Shown here: piece by piece, positions 14,016 to 20,647 of the stretch | How positions within the stretch are numbered: the stretch's first letter is position 1 | Layout: every line of letters begins with the position of its first letter | From: CAUZEO01 sp963578625 | GTDB lineage: Bacteria > Verrucomicrobiota > Kiritimatiellia > SLOV01 | Direction of reading: 5' to 3' | Assembly: GCA_963578625.1 (NCBI GenBank) | Contig: CAUZEO010000045.1 | Span: 1-20,647 of the forward strand | Length of the DNA stretch: 20,647 nt | Notes under the pieces: model-generated | Databases searched by the model: none | Seen by the model: the letters and a program-made list of their open reading frames with translations, nothing else | Told to the model about the DNA's origin: nothing | Made by a program: the position numbers and the translations under genes

Positions 14016-16082
14016 TTATTTCTCTGCTGCCAGGTTGAAACGGACCTCACTCAGGCCGTAGTAAGTGGGGTCACCCCAATTGCCGTCGGTCATATGAGCA
14101 CTGATCACCACGTACTTTGCCTCCACACCGCCGAAATCCACTTCCGTATTGTATGTATAATCAGGCGAACCCGGTTCAGGTGCCATGGCAAATTCATAGT
14201 CGCCGAGCTTTTTCCATTCACCGGCATCGCTCCCGCCAGTAGTGGAATACTCAATCGTAACATTTCTCAGTCCGTAATGGACTGGACTGCCTTCCAGATT
14301 ACAGTTCCATACCCATAGCGTTCCCAATTTATACACCTGTCCAAAGTCATATTTTAACCAGGTCGTACAAGGCACGGTGCCCGGGTTTGGATTCGATGCG
14401 CCTTTTCCCCAAAACCACATGCTTCTCCACGATGTCTCATGCTTGAGATCAGAGAGGCCCAATCCATCCACAGTGTGCACAGGCAACGTTGAAGAAGAAC
14501 TGGCGCCTGCGGTCACTTTCATTAGCCCGCCGGGATGCCCAGGAGGATTCTGGCGGTACGGTAACTGGCGGGTATATTCATCATCCCAATGGCCGGCGCC
14601 AAGGTAATCAGTGTATTTTCCCACCGTAAAACTCCAGAGATCACCTTTCCACGGGCTGTCGGGATTGGATTTATCAATCTCATCAATCCGCCAGTAGTAT
14701 GTCCGGCCCTGTTCGAGGCCTTTGGGTTCATAGACGCAAGGATCATCTTTACCTAAAGTTTTCGTCAGCTTTAATTTCTCCGGCTCCGAACCGAAATATA
14801 TCTTGTGCTCCTTGGCATAATTTCCAGGCGACCATGTGAGTGTGGATTCAGGCCCGACACGCGGCGACTTATTGCCTGGGCTGGGATTCCATGCCAATCC
14901 CAGCGTCGCATCTTGTCCGGTTCCAAACGGCTCGAGGAATCTCACTCCGTATTTGTTTGCGAAGAACCGCCTCCCCCTGATGTCGGCTTCATTGACGTAA
15001 TACACAACAAACACCGACCCGTCCTTGAGGTCGACAAATGAAGTATATGCGCCCATGCCACGATCCACCATCACCGGCTTGCTCCAGGTTTTGCATTCGT
15101 CGAGACTGTAACGCAAGCTGGTGTTTCTGGAATACAGATCGCGATATCCCACCAGGATGACTCCATTTTCGGTGCGGTGGAAGTATGGAGCATGGCCGGC
15201 GAATCCCATTGGCGCGGATATACTCCACGTTTCTCCTCGATCTTCGGAAATCGAGTACATCATTGGATGGTTCCCGCCGTTGCGCTGAGCCGCGTAGAGT
15301 TTCCCATCTTTCAATTCGATCACATCGGTTTCGGCATCAAGCCAACAGCCCGCGCTGTCAATATCAATAGGCTTGCTCCACGTTTCGCAATTATCGTCGC
15401 TTATGACTACCGCGCCAAATGCTTTAGTGTCACCTTTTGTGCTATCACCTTGATAGTAGATTCCCAGAATCATGCGTCCGTCGGAAAGTTCACGTATCGG
15501 CACATTGGGATAATAGCCTGGTACTATCACGCGTGGTTCAGACCATGTTTTGCCGGCATCATCAGAGTGCATCGAATAGACGTTAGCCGCAAATTCACAT
15601 GTAGTGACGGCAATTAATCGTCCGGTTGTAAGTTGAATGATGGAGGCATTCCCATCGCCGAGAGGGCTGTCATACATTGTCACCGGTTTGCCCCAGGTGC
15701 GCCCCTCGTCGCTTGAGATGCAATAAACACTTCGCGAGCCGTCAGGCCATTTTTCAGCAGCTTCTTTGAATTGCTGGAGAGTGAAGCCGGACATGCTCTT
15801 GAGCCATTCATCGCCATGCGCTTCAGCCTGTTGGAGTTCGCTTTTGCCAAGCGATACGTGGCCGTATCCGGCCATGAAGGAGCACATAAGCCTGCCATCC
15901 TTGAGGCGGCAAATGCGCGGAAATGCTTCGTACCCTCCCGCTCCCGCATCTGTGCAAATCTCAACATAATCGGCCCCCCGGGCAACGGCAACTTCCGGCC
16001 AAACGACCGCGCAGGTGAGCAGCACAACAACACCGGCGACCCTTGCTGCCCGTGTGTTCGAAATCACAGATTTTTCAAGCAT
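14016..16082 (-). CDS. secreted BNR/sialidase-fold protein with Fn3-like and F5/8C domains
   Basis: 688 residues from ATG 16082 (GGAG 8 nt upstream; a GTG at 16100 would add six residues). Signal peptide, then a BNR beta-propeller (about 45-385 of the longer form) with five Asp-box-type motifs: SSDEGRTW, SDDAGKTW, SDDNCETW, SEDRGETW, SLDECKTW. An Fn3-like module follows (about 403-494, ending 'GRTYYWRIDEIDKSNPDSPW'), then a discoidin/F5-8C carbohydrate-binding domain (about 525-690). As in the other BNR protein, the FRIP position reads YEAFPRICRL, and 'GHAPYF', 'VGYRDL', 'GAYTSFVDLKDG' are shared. It follows the epimerase gene after 21 bp. Probably a secreted glycosidase; calling it an exo-sialidase would go beyond the motifs. 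Confidence 0.88.
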   Translation of the reverse strand: MLEKSVISNTRAARVAGVVVLLTCAVVWPEVAVARGADYVEICTDAGAGGYEAFPRICRLKDGRLMCSFMAGYGHVSLGKSELQQAEAHGDEWLKSMSGFTLQQFKEAAEKWPDGSRSVYCISSDEGRTWGKPVTMYDSPLGDGNASIIQLTTGRLIAVTTCEFAANVYSMHSDDAGKTWSEPRVIVPGYYPNVPIRELSDGRMILGIYYQGDSTKGDTKAFGAVVISDDNCETWSKPIDIDSAGCWLDAETDVIELKDGKLYAAQRNGGNHPMMYSISEDRGETWSISAPMGFAGHAPYFHRTENGVILVGYRDLYSRNTSLRYSLDECKTWSKPVMVDRGMGAYTSFVDLKDGSVFVVYYVNEADIRGRRFFANKYGVRFLEPFGTGQDATLGLAWNPSPGNKSPRVGPESTLTWSPGNYAKEHKIYFGSEPEKLKLTKTLGKDDPCVYEPKGLEQGRTYYWRIDEIDKSNPDSPWKGDLWSFTVGKYTDYLGAGHWDDEYTRQLPYRQNPPGHPGGLMKVTAGASSSSTLPVHTVDGLGLSDLKHETSWRSMWFWGKGASNPNPGTVPCTTWLKYDFGQVYKLGTLWVWNCNLEGSPVHYGLRNVTIEYSTTGGSDAGEWKKLGDYEFAMAPEPGSPDYTYNTEVDFGGVEAKYVVISAHMTDGNWGDPTYYGLSEVRFNLAAEK

Positions 16083-16103
16083 CTTCTGGTCTCCGGTCAC
16101 CGT

Positions 16104-17051
16104 TCACAGGAGGCCCTGATCCAGGCACCATTCCAGGGAATTCGTCAGGCCCTGTTCCATGCTGTATTGAGGAGAATAGCCCAACATCCGCTTTGCCTTG
16201 CCAATGTCATAGCAGCAATGCTCCACCAGGTACCTGATCCCTCCTTCACTCGTCTCATCGGGATGGCGACGGACAATTTCCTCGTTCGATACGTGCTCGA
16301 CCGGGGAAGTGCTTTTTAGCACCTCCCTGGCCACGTTGAAATACTGATCGAGGGTGATGGATTTTTCACACGAGATGTTGAAGATCTCACCAGAGATCTC
16401 CGACCCCATGGGAATGGCATCCACGAAAGCTGTGGCCAGATCGTCATTGTATCCCGACTGCAGAAGTGCATTGCCGGCCAGCGGAATCTCAACCGTCTTC
16501 CCCTGCCTCATCAACTGGAAATAAAGGGTGCTTCGTCCGCCCCACAATTCGAGAGGAACTCTTCCGGGACCGATGATATTGGTGGGGCGAAAAATCGTGA
16601 CCGAAAACTTCTCTTTTTCCCACAAGGTCAGGGCCACCTCATCTCTCAGGGATTGGTGATGAAAATTCACTTCCGTCTTTTCCCGCCATGGATGGTTTTC
16701 GTCGGCGGGAAGATAGAGTAGCGGCGCGTAGGTTCCCACGGAACTGCACATGAAATAGTGCTCGATCCTGCCGGCAAAATACTTGTGCGCCAATTGGACA
16801 TCCTCGGTCTCCGGAATTGAATCGATAACGACATCATACTCGTTTTTTGCGAGGACCGTTTTGTAGAATTCTTCGTCGTTCTTGTCGCCGGTGATGAAAT
16901 TCACGCCGTCGGTATCGACCCGGTGGCGATCGTTCGTTCCCCGCGTGACTCCCGTCGTCTCATGACCCGCGTCGACCGACCCGCGTGCGATGCGGCTTCC
17001 GATTTCGCCGGTGGCGCCGAAGATGAGGACTTTCTTGCGGTTATTAGTCAT
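16104..17051 (-). CDS. atypical NAD-dependent epimerase/dehydratase (extended SDR)
   Basis: 315 residues. The N-terminus KKVLIFGATGEIGSRIA carries the GxxGxxG dinucleotide motif of extended SDR enzymes. 'FRPTNIIGPG' and 'EIFNISCEKSITLDQYF' are typical of the sugar-nucleotide epimerase group. The catalytic YxxxK is not found where expected after 'CSSVGTYAP': the region reads 'FHHQSLRDEVAL', so Tyr and Lys appear replaced by His and Arg. It may be a dehydrogenase of altered chemistry or a non-catalytic NAD-binding protein. AAGGAGAT stands 6 nt before ATG 17051. It lies between DUF4838 protein 3 (across a 287-bp spacer) and the BNR protein, repeating the DUF4838-SDR-BNR set seen at 7248-11904. 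Confidence 0.8.
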   Translation of the reverse strand: MTNNRKKVLIFGATGEIGSRIARGSVDAGHETTGVTRGTNDRHRVDTDGVNFITGDKNDEEFYKTVLAKNEYDVVIDSIPETEDVQLAHKYFAGRIEHYFMCSSVGTYAPLLYLPADENHPWREKTEVNFHHQSLRDEVALTLWEKEKFSVTIFRPTNIIGPGRVPLELWGGRSTLYFQLMRQGKTVEIPLAGNALLQSGYNDDLATAFVDAIPMGSEISGEIFNISCEKSITLDQYFNVAREVLKSTSPVEHVSNEEIVRRHPDETSEGGIRYLVEHCCYDIGKAKRMLGYSPQYSMEQGLTNSLEWCLDQGLL

Positions 17052-17106
17052 GAGATCTCCTTTGAATATTTCAGTAATGGTACTGTCTCTGCTCAGCGCG
17101 ATCCAG

Positions 17107-17288
17107 CCCCACCGAACTTGTTCGGTGGGGAACAGGATTTTGCACTACGACGAAAAAGAGCAAACAGAGCCCGATTCGAGCGAGCATAGCGCCAGTTCCT
17201 GCATCGCTCTCATTTGGGCTCCTTTTCTTCTTTGATTGGCGTAGTGCAGAATCTCACTCGCTCCACCGAGCAAGCTCGGCGGTGGCGC
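17107..17288. repeat. ~180-bp imperfect palindrome with hairpin tips at both ends
   Basis: The left end is a perfect 11-bp hairpin, CCCCACCGAAC-TT-GTTCGGTGGGG (17107-17130); the right end has CCACCGAGC-AA-GCTCGGCGGTGG (17263-17285). Going inward, TGCACTACG pairs with CGTAGTGCA (17140s with 17241-17248), GAGCCC with GGGCTC (17167-17172 with 17215-17220), and GAGCGA with TCGCTC. The two halves therefore match along nearly their whole length. It fills most of the 287-bp spacer and is crossed by transcription from DUF4838 protein 3. It could be a MITE-like or REP-doublet (BIME-like) element. Confidence 0.7.
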
Positions 17289-17338
17289 TTCAGTACGCGC
17301 GCTCCGTGCCAGCTTGATTTTCCAGACTCTCTTACGGG

Positions 17339-19912
17339 TCAGTACAGCTTAACAACCTCCACGTCGTCGAACCACACCCAAGCATCTTCTTCCATGTAGA
17401 ATGGCTCGAGCGGAATTGACAGTCCGCATGGATTCTCCAGGGTGAAGGTCTGGCTGACATACTTCCATTCTCCGCCGGTGGGCTCCCATGAACGGCGGAG
17501 GAACTTCAGATACAGGTCGTTTTCGATGGCCCGTACACTTTCCGGCGACGTCAGTTCCTCCACGTGCACTTCCTCACCCAGTTGGAAAACACTCACGTCG
17601 ACCGAGTCTTTGCGATTGACCGTGCGATACCAGAAGCTGAAACGGTAGCGTCCCGACTCAGCCTGGACAAAGGTACGCAGGCCGGGGTACAGCCCCGGGC
17701 CGCAGCCGATCGCGTACCCGCCGTTGCGACCCTCTTTGTTGTTCCAGTCGTACGTCGCCCTGGAACCAAGAACCATGCCGACGCGATCATAGAACCACCA
17801 ACCCGGAAGATGCGGGGGATTGCCGGGCTCAAGCGTCCCGGGAGTTCCCTTTTCAAAATCACCATTTAAGACGAGGTTCCGGTGTTTGATCCCCTGAATT
17901 CTGTCTATCTCGGGCCTGATGAATGGACGCAGTTCGGGTCTCTTCTGGAGCTCCTTTTCCCAGAAAGCCACTGCCTTCGTTTTGCCGCCCGCCACGTTCC
18001 CTGACATCTCCTGAAGTGCGAGTCCCGTCCCCTTTCCGATATCCGCTTCGATTTCGGCTCTTATCGGCTCGACGCAGAGCGAATCATAGAACCGCTCTCC
18101 CCTCTCCACGGCGGCCACGAGCCCGTGCTTCTGATTCAGCAGCCACCCGGTCCGGTCCTTTGAAATGCTCTCGTCCCAGATTTTGTCGAACTGCGCCGTG
18201 AGCGCCTGGCACTCGCCGATCGTGGCGAGTACTTCGTCGGGAGATTTCGAGGCCACCCACTCCGGATCCCGGATGTCCTGAGCCATGAGGTATTGGACCA
18301 TGCTGCAGCGGATCCATTGATAGTAGGTTGAAAAGTAATCGAACCGCGTTTTCTCCTGCTCCGTCATGGAGGCTTGTCCGGCTGCATCGAGGGCTGCGTC
18401 GAATGCCTCTACGTCGCCCCACTTCAAATATCGGAATTTCCTGATATGATCGCCGTTCCAACGATAGATAGTGTCGTATGGATTCGGCAGCTCGTCCGCT
18501 TCCCGCTGCCAAACCTCTTCCCACCAGTCAAAGTAGGCCCGCATGGGCTCTGCCGCCTGTTCGCCGAACGCCAGGCGCATGTAGCGGTCGAGCAGGGCGT
18601 CCACGTCGCTGTTCACGTCCCACAGCAGCTGGGCCAGGACGTAGGTCTTCGGCCCGCCGGCCGCCCAGTTATGCTCGATCTGGGCGTAGTAACCCATGCC
18701 GCCCGCTTTCTTCGATTCTCGCAGGTATCGGGCGATTGTGTGGGGGTAGTGACGGATGGTGGGAAAGGCATTATCCAGATGATAGTGATAGAGCGCCGAG
18801 CTTCCACCGGCCGCGGCATACTGGCGCGGATTGGCCCCGGTACTGATGAAGACGCAGATTCGATCGTGGATCTTCGTCTCGAGAGGCAGCACTCCGGTGG
18901 GGCCGTAGCCAAGCACGGCAACATATGCGCTCGGCTCGATTTCCAGAACCCGTTCCATCACCGTGTTGTAAAATCGGAAGTAGCGGTCGCTGCGATTCGG
19001 GTTGAGCGGATCCTTGAAAGCGTCCCTCGCGTCCATGGCACGGCAAAGGTCGCACATGCAGTGATTCGAGTCGCCGTCGTTCACGCTCAGACTGACGCTT
19101 ACCGTACTCGGCTCATTGGCAAATTGGTCCAGTACATGTTTCGTGGCGATCTCCACCGATCTGGGATTGCCGACGCACGGCTGCCAGCCCTGGGTTTCCA
19201 CGTAGCCGGGTTTTTTCCAATCCGGAATGTAGCGTTTGCCTTCAATCAAGGGATAGACATCAGGGTCTGATTCCCCGTACTTCGCGGGCGAGAAGATATA
19301 TCCCACGGCATGGTGAAAACCCATACGCGGACTTCCGGCGAGGAGCGGCCGGGCATTCTGATACAAGCTGTCCCCCCAGTGCCTCATCTCGAAGTCGGGA
19401 TTCTCCAGGGCATAGATTTCCCTGGGCATTCGCCAGTCCGGATCGGACGGAACGACCTCGCCGGTCTCGCCGGGCCCCACCCAGTCCACGCCCATAAACC
19501 GGCGGAGGAAGTGGTAGACCGGGTAATCGTAGCCGTGCGAATCGTGCGAAACCAGCAGGCAGACTTTTTTGCCGTCGACCCGGTAGGGATATTGAATCAG
19601 GAACGCATCACCGCGCTTTCCGTCGAGTTCTCGCGCGATCTCTTCCGGCGCTCGACTTGCGTCCATGATCAGGAACAGGTTGTCGCCCTCCGCCTTCTCC
19701 CACGGTGCGGTCTTGATTTCCGTTCCCAGGACTCTTCCCATGTACCGTGACAATACGTCCGCGGCGTGCGTCACGGTGTGTTCAGGCCGCCCCTCGATTT
19801 CACCCTTATATGTGATCGTCCACATGTCATCCTCTCCAGCGTAACTTGGCATCGCAGAACCCATCACCGCGACACACGCGGCGCTCAACAGATACAAACA
19901 TATTTCTTTCAT
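17339..19912 (-). CDS. secreted DUF4838 protein 3 with C-terminal CBM-like domain
   Basis: 857 residues, the longest of the three copies. Signal peptide (1-25), N-terminal alpha/beta part ending 'GVDWVGPGETGEVVP' (141-155), DUF4838 core with 'SVNDGDSNHCMCDLC' (276-290) and 'VAVLGYGPTGVLPLE', a helical region, then a jelly-roll domain of CBM_4_9 type from about 679 ('NLVLNGDFEKGTPG' to 'AWVWFDDVEVVKLY'). AGGAG 6 nt upstream supports the ATG at 19912. It leads the set DUF4838 - epimerase - BNR. The CBM-like part suggests that it holds a polymeric glycan outside the cell. Reaction and substrate cannot be read from sequence. Confidence 0.87.
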   Translation of the reverse strand: MKEICLYLLSAACVAVMGSAMPSYAGEDDMWTITYKGEIEGRPEHTVTHAADVLSRYMGRVLGTEIKTAPWEKAEGDNLFLIMDASRAPEEIARELDGKRGDAFLIQYPYRVDGKKVCLLVSHDSHGYDYPVYHFLRRFMGVDWVGPGETGEVVPSDPDWRMPREIYALENPDFEMRHWGDSLYQNARPLLAGSPRMGFHHAVGYIFSPAKYGESDPDVYPLIEGKRYIPDWKKPGYVETQGWQPCVGNPRSVEIATKHVLDQFANEPSTVSVSLSVNDGDSNHCMCDLCRAMDARDAFKDPLNPNRSDRYFRFYNTVMERVLEIEPSAYVAVLGYGPTGVLPLETKIHDRICVFISTGANPRQYAAAGGSSALYHYHLDNAFPTIRHYPHTIARYLRESKKAGGMGYYAQIEHNWAAGGPKTYVLAQLLWDVNSDVDALLDRYMRLAFGEQAAEPMRAYFDWWEEVWQREADELPNPYDTIYRWNGDHIRKFRYLKWGDVEAFDAALDAAGQASMTEQEKTRFDYFSTYYQWIRCSMVQYLMAQDIRDPEWVASKSPDEVLATIGECQALTAQFDKIWDESISKDRTGWLLNQKHGLVAAVERGERFYDSLCVEPIRAEIEADIGKGTGLALQEMSGNVAGGKTKAVAFWEKELQKRPELRPFIRPEIDRIQGIKHRNLVLNGDFEKGTPGTLEPGNPPHLPGWWFYDRVGMVLGSRATYDWNNKEGRNGGYAIGCGPGLYPGLRTFVQAESGRYRFSFWYRTVNRKDSVDVSVFQLGEEVHVEELTSPESVRAIENDLYLKFLRRSWEPTGGEWKYVSQTFTLENPCGLSIPLEPFYMEEDAWVWFDDVEVVKLY

Positions 19913-20016
19913 TGTTATCTCCTCTTTCCTTGTTCATTTCTCTCAAGGATTCTGCCCCAGCTCAGGGTTAATCAACGTTTCATAAGGAATTTGCAGCGAA
20001 TGGGTTTTTCTCCCCT

Positions 20017-20185
20017 GGTTTCAGGTTTCAGGTGCCATGGCCGCTTCGCGGGGATTCTCGCCTTCCCTGCGCCTGCGCCCGGCTCTGCATGACATCAACG
20101 CCAACAACTCCTTTACTGACTTTCCCTCCTGAAACCTGAAATCCAAAACCTGCCTGCCCGCCGTAGCCCGGAGGGCGAAGGAGGG
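20017..20185. repeat. dispersed inverted repeat between isomerase remnant and DUF4838-3
   Basis: GGTTTCAGGTTTCAGG (20017-20032) pairs with CCTGAAACCTGAAATC (20128-20143). A second palindrome-like block at 20151-20185 (CCCGCC..GTAGCCCGGAGGGC..) follows. Sequences of both kinds recur, as I recall, in PVC genomes. The stretch 19913-20236 has no gene; on its DUF4838 side is the 5' leader with AGGAG but no clear promoter. Confidence 0.65.
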
Positions 20186-20236
20186 ACACCTCATAGGCAT
20201 GGCAGCACCTATCGGCGTTTTCATTTTTCATTAACC

Positions 20237-20539
20237 TTATGACAGTACCGCATGTTCAAGTTTGCGTTCCCATTCATGAACAAATGCATCTATTTCATCC
20301 GCCCTTCAGGCCCGGTGATCATTGGCGTGGTAGTTCAGACAGACGGGAGTCAGTCCGAGGTCGTCCAGCATCACCTTGAGCTCGGGGGATGTCGGACTGC
20401 CAAAATTGAAGTGGAAACAGTAACAGAAAAAACTGGCGATCGCGATTCGCCTGAATCCTCGCACCGCCATCCGGGGCAGCGCTTCGTAGAGCGTGTAGTG
20501 CGCCCACCCCAGCGAAGAACGTGCAGTGACCTTGGGCAT
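20237..20539 (-). pseudogene. truncated xylose-isomerase-like TIM-barrel protein
   Basis: From ATG 20539 the frame reads 'MPKVTARSSLGWAHYTLYEAL', then 'PELKVMLDDLGLTPVCLNYHA', typical of the first strands of the sugar phosphate isomerase/epimerase (AP endonuclease 2) family. A TGA at 20306-20308 interrupts it. The same frame goes on with a coding-like stretch 'RADEIDAFVHEWERKLEHAV' and ends with TAA at 20237. Family members are about 270-300 residues; only about 100 remain, and the repeat region starts directly after. It begins 1 bp after the stop of the upstream gene, so it was part of an operon. Most likely a decayed remnant. Confidence 0.65.
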
Positions 20540-20540
20540 C

Positions 20541-20645
20541 TTACTTATTCCTCACCTGTTCTCTTCGCCCTACAGTGAAATCCACCCGGGAGACCTTGCA
20601 CGCTCCATTGATGTCCACGTCTTCGCCATCCGGGTCCAGGACAAT
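20541..20645 (-). CDS. C-terminal end of an unidentified gene, cut by window edge
   Basis: Thirty-four codons ending 'VDFTVGRREQVRNK' and TAA at 20543-20541. The frame is open to the window end, the residues look coding (IVLDPDGEDVDINGA), and the next start codon follows after one base, as in an operon. Too short to name a family. Confidence 0.55.
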   Translation of the reverse strand: MVLDPDGEDVDINGACKVSRVDFTVGRREQVRNK

Positions 20646-20647
20646 TT

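Noticed and set aside
18374..19270. Plus-strand open frame of 298 codons opposite DUF4838-3
   Set aside because: Antisense shadow; the minus strand carries signal peptide, conserved motifs and a ribosome site.

Overview
The window looks like part of a heterotrophic bacterium of the PVC group, most likely Planctomycetota (Phycisphaerae-like) or Lentisphaerota/Kiritimatiellota. This is inferred from gene content: three secreted DUF4838 proteins, two secreted BNR/sialidase-fold proteins (one with LamG, one with an Fn3-like 'YYWRIDE' module plus F5/8C), a HEAT-repeat/sodium-symporter fusion, and a RAYT transposase with a C-terminal HTH. Palindromic repeats litter the spacers. No rRNA, tRNA or CRISPR array was seen.

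Layout. (1) 1-458: the 3' end of a plus-strand gene with a RAYT-type C-terminal HTH, cut by the window edge. (2) 584-2233, minus: DUF4838 protein 1. It is divergent from a plus-strand NeuB-family synthase without SAF domain (2505-3335). The space between holds a dispersed inverted repeat and a good sigma70-type promoter with a 14-bp palindrome in its spacer. (3) 3332-11904, minus: in transcription order, DUF4838 protein 2, LamG-BNR protein, SDR dehydrogenase, a solute-binding protein without signal peptide, then the HEAT-symporter fusion. (4) 11905-13935: a spacer with palindromes, a YgjV-like membrane protein, and a complete but twice-frameshifted RAYT element with matching inverted ends. (5) 14016-19912, minus: in transcription order, DUF4838 protein 3 with a C-terminal CBM-like domain, a long imperfect palindrome, an atypical NAD-dependent epimerase, then BNR-Fn3-F5/8C. 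(6) 19913-20647: a dispersed repeat, a truncated TIM-barrel sugar isomerase pseudogene and the C-terminal end of an upstream gene.

How the genes may work together (inference). The locus reads as a glycan-degradation region built twice from the same parts: a secreted DUF4838 protein, an NAD(P)-dependent sugar dehydrogenase/epimerase of the SDR type, and a secreted BNR beta-propeller. The symporter would import the released sugar or sugar acid. The BNR proteins lack a recognisable FRIP arginine motif and the DUF4838 proteins share a C-x-C-x2-C motif, so the substrate may not be ordinary sialic acid. The repeats, the decayed RAYT and the broken TIM-barrel gene show an accessory region that is still being rearranged.
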